A DNA stretch of 64,000 bases, taken from the NCBI RefSeq assembly GCF_036287215.1, contig NZ_CP142860.1, positions 1,240,001-1,304,000 on the forward strand. The letters run 5' to 3'. Under the pieces are notes generated by a model. It ran no database searches. It saw only the letters and a list, made by a program, of their open reading frames with translations, and was not told the origin of the DNA. The position numbers and the translations under genes are program-made. Positions 58,101-64,000 of the stretch are shown piece after piece. The stretch's first letter is position 1, and the number at the start of each line of letters is the position of its first letter. Source of the stretch: Caproiciproducens sp. CPB-2. GTDB lineage: Bacteria; Bacillota; Clostridia; Oscillospirales; Acutalibacteraceae.

Positions 58101-58178
58101 GTATCAGTTTTACCAATAAATCAAAGTAAATGATAATACGATTGATTGTTAATGTCAACTATATTGCCTTTTGAAATA

Positions 58179-58207
58179 TTGACTAAAAGCCCCGTTGGTT
58201 ATATAAT
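58179..58207 (+). promoter_or_regulatory. Promoter of the wbp-type cluster
   Basis: TTGACT (58179-58184), 17-bp spacer, TATAAT (58202-58207). Confidence 0.85.
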
Positions 58208-58233
58208 GTACAAGTTATAGCAGAATAATTTTT

Positions 58234-58287
58234 AACTGCGGCGGCCTGTCGGGCCGGGCGGAAGCAGGAAAAATTTTTGCCGCAGTT
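58234..58287 (+). promoter_or_regulatory. Leader hairpin before the acetyltransferase gene
   Basis: AACTGCGGC (58234-58242) pairs with GCCGCAGTT (58279-58287), enclosing GGCC-TGTCG-GGCC. The loop contains the AGGAA that would serve a TTG start at 58277. No U tract follows, so it is not a simple terminator. Confidence 0.5.
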
Positions 58288-58306
58288 TGTAAAGAATGGT
58301 GTTAAT

Positions 58307-58888
58307 GTGAACGGCAAGGAAGATTTTTTTGTACATCCCAGCGCGTGTGTGGATGACGGCGCGAAAATTGGAAACGGTACGAAAGTATGGCATTTTTGCC
58401 ACATCGGCGGCGGTTCCCAAATCGGCGAAAACTGCTCCATCGGGCAGAATGTGTTTGTGGCCCCGGGGGTAAAGATCGGCAGTTTCTGCAAAATCCAGAA
58501 CAACGTATCCATTTATGAGGGCGTGGAGCTGAGCGACTATGTGTTCTGCGGGCCATCCATGGTGTTTACCAATGTGCAGCGCCCGCGCTGCAAATATCCC
58601 CAGCGCGGCGCGGCCTTTTACGCCCATACCCCCATTGGGGAGGGCGCCAGCATCGGCGCGAACGCCACCATCGTCTGCGGCCACAGAATCGGAAAAAACG
58701 CGTTTATCGCGGCCGGCAGCGTCGTGACAAAGGACGTTCCCGACCATGCGGTCATGATGGGCAATCCCGCCCGTCAGCACGGATGGGCCTGTGAGTGCGG
58801 GGAGAAACTGAGCGGGGATTTGGTCTGCCCAAAATGCGGGAAAACATATGTGCAGGCCGAAAACGGCCTTCAGGAGGAAACAAAATAA
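58307..58888 (+). CDS. wbpD: Nucleotide-sugar N-acetyltransferase, WbpD-like
   Basis: 193 aa left-handed beta-helix (hexapeptide repeat) enzyme: VDDGAKIGNGTKVWHF, IGENCSIGQNVFV, IGSFCKIQNNVSIYEG. It would acetylate the 3-amino group of UDP-2-acetamido-3-amino-2,3-dideoxyglucuronate. A C-terminal zinc ribbon (CECGEKL ... CPKCGKTY) is present. GTG 58307 gives the usual short start (MNGKEDFFVHPSA); TTG 58277 with AGGAA is an alternative. It abuts the next gene at its stop codon. Confidence 0.85.
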   Translation: MNGKEDFFVHPSACVDDGAKIGNGTKVWHFCHIGGGSQIGENCSIGQNVFVAPGVKIGSFCKIQNNVSIYEGVELSDYVFCGPSMVFTNVQRPRCKYPQRGAAFYAHTPIGEGASIGANATIVCGHRIGKNAFIAAGSVVTKDVPDHAVMMGNPARQHGWACECGEKLSGDLVCPKCGKTYVQAENGLQEETK

Positions 58889-60016
58889 ATGGAAAAGATT
58901 GCTTTTAACGACCTTGGCGCGCAATACCGCCATTTAAAGGACGAAATTGATAGAGGCATTGCCGATGTGATCGGCGGCTGCCATTTTATTTCCGGTCCCC
59001 AGACGGAGGAACTGGAAAAAGAGCTTTGCAGCTATACGGGGCGCAAATACTGCGTCAGCACCAGCAACGGCACCGACGCGCTTCTGATGCCGCTGATGGC
59101 GAAGGGGATCGGCGAGGGCGACGCTGTGTTTGTTCCGGCGTTCACCTTTTTCGCTACGGCGGAAGTAGCCAGCTTTTTAGGGGCGACCCCCGTTTTCTGC
59201 GATGTGGACGAAGATACTTTCAACATGGATCCCGAATCCCTTGAAAAACAGATTAAAAGGGTGCTGGAAGAGGGCAGACTAAAGCCAAAGGCCGTGATCG
59301 CGGTCGACCTGTTCGGCCAGCCCGCCGATTTTACAAATATAGAGCCGCTTTGCAAAAAGTACGGCCTTTTCCTGATGGAGGACGCGGCACAGGGGTTCGG
59401 CGGCGCGATCGGCTCCAGGAAGGCCTGCAGCTTCGGCGACGTTTCCGCGACGAGCTTTTTCCCGGCAAAGGCGCTCGGCTGCTACGGCGACGGCGGCGCG
59501 GTCTTTACGGACGACGAAGAGATGTATCGGCTGCTTGTCTCCATCCGCGTACACGGCAAGGGTTCTTTTAAATATGAAAATGTGCGTATCGGTTTGAACG
59601 CAAGGCTGGACACCCTGCAGGCGGCCATTCTGCTGCCGAAGCTTCACGAGTTTGACAAGGAGACGCAGCACCGCAACTGGGCCGCTTCCCGCTATGCCGA
59701 GCTTCTGAAAGGCAAATTCCGGGTGCCGGTCTTAAAGGACGGATTTTTCTCCAGCTATGGATATTATACGCTGAAAGCGGAAAGCGAAGAGCAGCGTTCA
59801 AAGCTGACAGACGCCCTGAAGGCGGCGGGGGTCCCCACCATGATTTATTACCCCCTGCCTTTGCATCTGCAGAAGGTGTACGCGCCGCTCGGCTACCGGG
59901 AGGGCGATCTGCCCGTGAGCGAAAAGCTCAGTAAAACGGTTTTCAGCCTGCCGATGCACGGCTATATCACAGAAGAAGTTATCGATTATATTTGCACGAC
60001 GCTGCAAAATATCTGA
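58889..60016 (+). CDS. wbpE: UDP-3-keto-sugar aminotransferase, WbpE-like
   Basis: 375 aa DegT/DnrJ-family PLP enzyme. EDAAQGFGG holds the PLP-contact Asp and SFFPAKALGCYGDGGAV the Schiff-base Lys. The opening FNDLGAQYRHLKDEIDRGI and the SNGTDALLMPLMA segment match the WbpE/WlbC group that aminates UDP-2-acetamido-3-keto-glucuronate. It directly follows the acetyltransferase and precedes the dehydrogenase by 18 nt. Confidence 0.9.
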   Translation: MEKIAFNDLGAQYRHLKDEIDRGIADVIGGCHFISGPQTEELEKELCSYTGRKYCVSTSNGTDALLMPLMAKGIGEGDAVFVPAFTFFATAEVASFLGATPVFCDVDEDTFNMDPESLEKQIKRVLEEGRLKPKAVIAVDLFGQPADFTNIEPLCKKYGLFLMEDAAQGFGGAIGSRKACSFGDVSATSFFPAKALGCYGDGGAVFTDDEEMYRLLVSIRVHGKGSFKYENVRIGLNARLDTLQAAILLPKLHEFDKETQHRNWAASRYAELLKGKFRVPVLKDGFFSSYGYYTLKAESEEQRSKLTDALKAAGVPTMIYYPLPLHLQKVYAPLGYREGDLPVSEKLSKTVFSLPMHGYITEEVIDYICTTLQNI

Positions 60017-60034
60017 TTTATGAGGAGAATTTAA

Positions 60035-61354
60035 ATGTCAAACGTGAAAACTGAGTTATTGAATAAAATTCAGGACAAGTCCGCCGTTGTCGGTATTGTC
60101 GGCCTGGGGTATGTCGGACTTCCCCTCGCCGTGGAATTTGCAAAGGCCGGCTACCGGACCATCGGCTTTGACGTTCAGTCCCAAAAGGTCGATTCCGTCA
60201 ATGCGGGCCGGAATTATATCGGCGATATTGTGGGCGATACGCTCAAGCACGTGGTCGAAAGCGGAGCCCTTTCCGCGACCAGCGATTTTTCCTTCATCAA
60301 GGGCGTGGACGCGGTGGCGATCGCCGTTCCCACTCCGCTGGACAAGTACCAGCAGCCGGATATCAGCTATGTGAAGGGTTCCACGGAATCCGTTGCCAAA
60401 TACCTGCATAAGGGCATGGTGATCATTCTCGAATCCACCACCTATCCGGGGACCACGGAGGAGCTTTTAAAGCCGATCCTTGAGGCAAGCGGCCTCAAAT
60501 GCGGCGAGGATTTTTACCTTGCCTTCTCGCCGGAGCGCGTGGATCCGGGCAACAAGCAGTATAAGACGAAAAATACCCCGAAGGTCGTCGGCGGCGTCGG
60601 AAAAGACGGCACGGAGGTTGCCGCCGCGCTGTACCGTAATGTGCTGGAGGGCGGCGTATACGAGGTTTCCTCCCCGGCCGTTGCCGAAATGGAAAAGCTC
60701 CTCGAAAACACCTACCGCAACATCAATATCGGCCTTGCAAACGAGATGGCGATCATCTGCAACCGCATGGGCATCAATGTCTGGGACGTGATCGACGCGG
60801 CCAAAACAAAGCCGTACGGCTTTCAGGCGTTTTATCCGGGACCGGGACTCGGCGGACACTGCATTCCGCTCGACCCGTTTTACCTTGCCTGGAAGGCCCG
60901 CGAGTTCGACTACCACACCCGCCTGATCGAGACCTCCGGCGAAATCAATACCGGCATGCCCGAGTATGTCGTCGACCGCGCCATGAAGGTCCTCAACCGC
61001 AATAAGACCGCGATGAACGGCGCCAAGGTGCTCGTTCTCGGCGTCGCCTATAAATCGGATATCGACGATTACCGCGAAAGCCCGGCGCTGAACGTCATCG
61101 AGCACCTCGTCAAAGAGGGCGCGGACACCACTTACTATGACCCGTATATTCCGGAATACCGGCACAAGGGCGTTACCTACACCGGCGCGAAGGAGCTGAC
61201 GGACGACCTGCTGAGAAGCGCGGATATCGTCATCATCTGCACGGCGCACGCCTGCTTTGACTATGACAGGATCCAAAAGCTCTCCAAAGAGGTTTTTGAT
61301 ACCAGAAACGCCATGAAGGATGTAAAAGACCGTTCCAATATTGAGCTTTTATAA
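60035..61354 (+). CDS. wbpA: UDP-N-acetylglucosamine 6-dehydrogenase, WbpA-like
   Basis: 439 aa UDP-sugar dehydrogenase. N-terminal NAD site IVGLGYVGLPLAVEFAKAG, middle-domain TKPYGFQAFYPGPGLGGHCIPLDPFYL with the catalytic Cys, C-terminal domain ending with YDPYIPEY. It oxidises C6 of UDP-GlcNAc twice to UDP-GlcNAcA. Genes on both sides encode the later steps of the same pathway. A hairpin with short U tract follows. Confidence 0.92.
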   Translation: MSNVKTELLNKIQDKSAVVGIVGLGYVGLPLAVEFAKAGYRTIGFDVQSQKVDSVNAGRNYIGDIVGDTLKHVVESGALSATSDFSFIKGVDAVAIAVPTPLDKYQQPDISYVKGSTESVAKYLHKGMVIILESTTYPGTTEELLKPILEASGLKCGEDFYLAFSPERVDPGNKQYKTKNTPKVVGGVGKDGTEVAAALYRNVLEGGVYEVSSPAVAEMEKLLENTYRNINIGLANEMAIICNRMGINVWDVIDAAKTKPYGFQAFYPGPGLGGHCIPLDPFYLAWKAREFDYHTRLIETSGEINTGMPEYVVDRAMKVLNRNKTAMNGAKVLVLGVAYKSDIDDYRESPALNVIEHLVKEGADTTYYDPYIPEYRHKGVTYTGAKELTDDLLRSADIVIICTAHACFDYDRIQKLSKEVFDTRNAMKDVKDRSNIELL

Positions 61355-61361
61355 AAGATTC

Positions 61362-61395
61362 TCCCCCGTTTCCGAAAAGTGACGGGGGAATTTTG
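61362..61395 (+). terminator. Weak terminator/attenuator inside the wbp-type cluster
   Basis: TCCCCCGT (61362-61369) pairs with ACGGGGGA (61382-61389), then ATTTTGTG. It lies between the dehydrogenase and oxidoreductase genes; readthrough is expected because the pathway continues. Confidence 0.6.
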
Positions 61396-61447
61396 TGTGG
61401 AATAAACAGGGATGTTTTGGAAAATAATGTAATAAAGGAGAATGATG

Positions 61448-62548
61448 ATGAAGAAGCTTCGTTTTGCTTTGATCGGCTGCGGCCGCATTTCAAAAAATCA
61501 TATCGCCGCGGCGATTGCAAACGCCGAAACCATGGATTTGGCTGTGGTCTGTGACCCGGTGCTGGAAAACGCCGAGAAAAAAGCAAATGATTATCTGGAG
61601 GCGACCGGCGTCAAACCGGCTGTTTACGCGGACTATAAAAAGGCGCTGGACGAGCGGGAGATCGACTGCTGCGCCATTGCCACGGAGAGCGGCTATCACG
61701 CGGAAATCGCGCTGTACTGCATCCGCCTCGGCAAGCATGTCCTGATTGAAAAGCCAATGGCGCTGAGCACCGCCGACGCGGAGCAGATGATCCGTGAGGC
61801 GAAGGAAAAGGGCGTTGCACTCGGCGTCTGCCACCAGAACCGCTTCAACGCGCCGATTCAGGAGCTCCACAGGGCGATCGGGGACGGGCGCTTCGGCAAG
61901 CTGGTCAGCGGAACGGCCTGCGTTTTCTGGAACCGCGGGATGCCGTATTACGAGCAGGCCCCGTGGCGCGGCACCTGGGAACAGGACGGCGGCACGCTGA
62001 TGAACCAGTGCATCCATGATATCGACCTTCTTCAGTGGAACCTCGGCGGCGAACCCGAGACCATTATGGCTATGACCGGAAATTACCTGCGCGACATTCA
62101 CGCCGAGGATTTCGGCGCCATCCTGATCCGCTTCAAAAACGGCGCGATCGGCCTTGTGGAAGGCACCACCTGCGTATACCCAAAAAATCTGGAGGAAACG
62201 CTGACCATTCTGGGCGGCACGGGCACCGCGGTCATCGGGGGGATTGCCGTCAACCGTGTGGAAACCTGGAACTTTGAGACCCCGGCGGAACAGGATTCCC
62301 GCATTGCCGCGCTGGCCGGCACGGACCCGAAGGATGTTTACGGAAGCGGCCACAATCTGCTTTACGCCGATTATATCCGTGCGGTCAACACGCACACCGA
62401 CCCGCTTGTGAGCGGCGAAGAGGGAATCAAGGCCATGAAGATTATTCTGGCCGCCTACAAGTCCCAGAAAACAGGTCAGGCGGTTCCGTTTGAGGGCCTG
62501 AGCTTCTCCACGCTCGACATGGACGATTCCGACGTCCGCTGCCGCTGA
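61448..62548 (+). CDS. wbpB: Gfo/Idh/MocA oxidoreductase, WbpB-like
   Basis: 366 aa. The Rossmann start FALIGCGRISKNHIAAAIAN and the EKPMALS motif (catalytic Lys) define the Gfo/Idh/MocA family; GGTLMNQCIHDIDLLQWNLGG includes the active-site His/Asp. In WbpB this enzyme oxidises C3 of UDP-GlcNAcA. The third ATG (61448) is chosen as it is 7 nt after AAAGGAG; ATGs at 61442 and 61445 are too close. Confidence 0.88.
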   Translation: MKKLRFALIGCGRISKNHIAAAIANAETMDLAVVCDPVLENAEKKANDYLEATGVKPAVYADYKKALDEREIDCCAIATESGYHAEIALYCIRLGKHVLIEKPMALSTADAEQMIREAKEKGVALGVCHQNRFNAPIQELHRAIGDGRFGKLVSGTACVFWNRGMPYYEQAPWRGTWEQDGGTLMNQCIHDIDLLQWNLGGEPETIMAMTGNYLRDIHAEDFGAILIRFKNGAIGLVEGTTCVYPKNLEETLTILGGTGTAVIGGIAVNRVETWNFETPAEQDSRIAALAGTDPKDVYGSGHNLLYADYIRAVNTHTDPLVSGEEGIKAMKIILAAYKSQKTGQAVPFEGLSFSTLDMDDSDVRCR

Positions 62549-62564
62549 GCCGGGGGAACGGAAG

Positions 62565-63656
62565 ATGAAAATTGTAACCGTAGTCGGCGCAAGGCCGCAG
62601 TTTGTCAAGGCGTCGGTGGTATCGGCGGCGCTGAAGCCGGTCTGCACAGAGGTGCTGGTCCATACCGGCCAGCACTATGACCGCAATATGTCGGACGTGT
62701 TCTTTGAGGAGCTTTCCATTCCCAGGCCGGCTTACAACCTGGGGGTCGGTTCCGGCTCCCACGGGCACCAGACCGGCGAAATGCTGATGAAAATCGAAGA
62801 CGTCCTTCTGGAAGAAAAGCCGGATATCCTGCTCGTTTACGGCGATACCAACTCCACGCTGGCGGGCGCTTTGGCCGCGTCCAAGCTGCACATTCCGGTC
62901 GCCCATGTGGAAGCCGGGCTCCGCTCCTACAACATGCGCATGCCCGAGGAGCAGAACCGTGTTCTGACCGACCATATTTCCAGATGGCTTTTCTGCCCGA
63001 CGAAGACCGCGGCGGACAACCTGAAAAAAGAGGGCGTTACCGCCGGCGTTTCCGTCTGCGGGGACGTGATGCTGGATTCCGTGTTGCATTTTCTGCAGGT
63101 TGCGAAAAACAATCCGTCCAAAACCGCCATTTTCGCCCAGCTCGGCATCGAGCCGAAAAACTACCGCCTTGCCACTCTGCACCGCGCGGAAACGACCGAC
63201 GGCGGGCTTGACGCGATCATTGCGATCTTCAAGGCCTTCGAGCAGCTTCCGCAGCTGGTCGTGCTGCCGATTCACCCAAGGACAAGGCCGCTCGCGCAGG
63301 AAGCGATTGAAAAGTGCGGATTCCGGAATATCAAACTGATCGATCCGGTCGGCTATCTGGAAATGCTGCTTCTGACCTCCAACGCCTGTCAGGTCATGAC
63401 CGATTCGGGCGGCCTGCAGAAAGAGGCGTGGTTTATGAAGGTGCCGTGCATTACGCTGCGCGGGGAAACCGAATGGGTGGAGACGCTCGAAGGAAACTGG
63501 AATGTGCTTTCCGCGCTCACCACGGAGGACATTTACCGGAAGGCGATGCACACCGTCGTGGACGAGGCCGCGCACGAACAGATGCCGTTCGGCGACGGTA
63601 ACGCGTCGAAGAAGATCGCGGATGCTCTGTCACGGGAAATGGGCGGGCGTCCGTAA
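62565..63656 (+). CDS. wbpI: UDP-N-acetylglucosamine 2-epimerase family, WbpI-like
   Basis: 363 aa. Family motifs: VVGARPQFVKASVV, TGQHYDRNMSDVFF, LVYGDTNSTLAGALAA, VAHVEAGLRSYN and TDSGGLQKEAW. Non-hydrolysing 2-epimerase. The VYGDTNSTLAGA and SYNMRMPEEQNR wording is shared by WecB and WbpI; position behind the four other pathway genes favours epimerisation of UDP-2,3-diacetamido-glucuronate to the manno form. Confidence 0.88.
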   Translation: MKIVTVVGARPQFVKASVVSAALKPVCTEVLVHTGQHYDRNMSDVFFEELSIPRPAYNLGVGSGSHGHQTGEMLMKIEDVLLEEKPDILLVYGDTNSTLAGALAASKLHIPVAHVEAGLRSYNMRMPEEQNRVLTDHISRWLFCPTKTAADNLKKEGVTAGVSVCGDVMLDSVLHFLQVAKNNPSKTAIFAQLGIEPKNYRLATLHRAETTDGGLDAIIAIFKAFEQLPQLVVLPIHPRTRPLAQEAIEKCGFRNIKLIDPVGYLEMLLLTSNACQVMTDSGGLQKEAWFMKVPCITLRGETEWVETLEGNWNVLSALTTEDIYRKAMHTVVDEAAHEQMPFGDGNASKKIADALSREMGGRP

Positions 63657-63693
63657 ACCAAGGCAATTCCTGTAAAAGGGTAAGAGGTAATTT

Positions 63694-64000
63694 ATGAATA
63701 TCATTTATATCAATCACTACGCCGGTTCCGATCGGCACGGAATGGAGTTCCGCCCGTATTTTATGGCGAAGCGCTGGGCCTCCGCCGGTCACAATGTGAC
63801 GATTGTCGCCAGCTCCTATTCCCATCTGCGCACCGTGAACCCGGATCTGCAGGGGAAAAAGACGATGGAGGAAACGCTGGACGGCGTCCGCTATTTCTGG
63901 ATTGAGGGCCCCGAGTACCACGGCAACGGCGTGGGGCGAATCAGAAATATGCTGTCCTTTCTGCACGGCCTTTATCGATACGCCGATCAGATCGCCGCGC
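63694..64000 (+). CDS. Glycosyltransferase, WbuB-like (3' end outside window)
   Basis: The first 102 codons: MNIIYINHYAGSDRHGMEFRP, then MAKRWASAGHNVTIVASSYSHLR. This opening matches GT4 glycosyltransferases of the WbuB group acting on UDP-linked amino sugars in O-antigen or capsule assembly. GTAAGAGG lies upstream of the ATG. The C-terminal nucleotide-binding half is beyond the window. Confidence 0.8.
   Translation, partial: MNIIYINHYAGSDRHGMEFRPYFMAKRWASAGHNVTIVASSYSHLRTVNPDLQGKKTMEETLDGVRYFWIEGPEYHGNGVGRIRNMLSFLHGLYRYADQIAA

Larger units (their letters stand above)
57961..58306. other. Divergent intergenic region of the polysaccharide locus
   Basis: 346 bp. It contains a decayed copy of the 102-bp repeat (58000-58100), a strong plus-strand promoter (58179-58207) and a leader hairpin (58234-58287). 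Confidence 0.7.

Overview
The window reads as a chromosomal segment of an anaerobic, spore-forming member of the Clostridia (Firmicutes). The basis is SpmA/SpmB, an AbrB regulator, strong Shine-Dalgarno sites with ATG/GTG/TTG starts, sigma-A promoters (TTGACA-N17-TATAAT), type III pantothenate kinase, PerR plus reverse rubrerythrin, and three FeoB ferrous-iron transporters. Moderate GC and a small cruciform repeat near 23.75 kb suggest the Oscillospiraceae/Acutalibacteraceae side of the class; that placement is inference. I see no prophage, transposase, integrase or CRISPR array.

Layout. 1-2.7 kb: Bce-type antimicrobial-peptide ABC transporter (cut at the left edge). 2.9-5.6 kb: AlkD-like repair protein, YgjP-like peptidase, M29 aminopeptidase. 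5.7-8.3 kb: feoA-feoB-Cys-rich small protein under a strong promoter with a 13-bp-arm palindrome. 8.35-9.7 kb: amino-acid permease. 10.1-16.9 kb: LacI regulator plus rbsK-rbsD-rbsA-rbsC-rbsB and deoC, a ribose and perhaps deoxyribose catabolic operon. 16.9-19.4 kb (minus): second, divergent feoAB. 19.6-23.9 kb (minus): Dabb protein, then a ribbon-helix-helix protein, clpB and a PPC-domain protein in one operon. 24-27.6 kb: GGDEF-EAL protein, GIY-YIG/DUF pair, YitT protein. 27.7-32.7 kb: perR, reverse rubrerythrin, two flavoproteins, Cu/Zn-SOD and a 40-aa membrane peptide. 33-35.7 kb: aldo/keto reductase with ferredoxin domain, ferritin-like protein, two small orphan genes. 36-39.2 kb: PHP phosphoesterase, ROK repressor and MFS transporter operon. 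39.2-42.7 kb: two-component system, PAP2 phosphatase, DedA protein. 42.7-45.5 kb: stand-alone condensation-fold acyltransferase, isochorismatase-like hydrolase, two tRNA-Ser genes. 45.6-52.5 kb: CmpB-like membrane protein, Cache-GGDEF-EAL protein, nagB, M20 dipeptidase, two HD proteins, AbrB. 52.6-56.6 kb: spmA-spmB-feoB (third FeoB) and coaX. 56.8-64 kb: surface-polysaccharide genes, with five consecutive enzymes matching the UDP-2,3-diacetamido-2,3-dideoxymannuronic acid pathway and the start of a glycosyltransferase.

The most noteworthy non-coding signal is a 102-bp palindromic repeat found three times intact (26.53, 32.89 and 44.20 kb) and once decayed (58.0 kb). Its central hairpin shows compensatory base changes between copies, and two copies lie in the 5' leaders of transcripts whose promoters carry operator-like repeats. 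Others are helically phased TTATATA repeats over the promoter of the RHH-clpB operon, a MerR-type 19-bp-spacer promoter before the aldo/keto reductase, and an spmA-spmB-feoB cluster in which every product belongs to a Gate-domain family.
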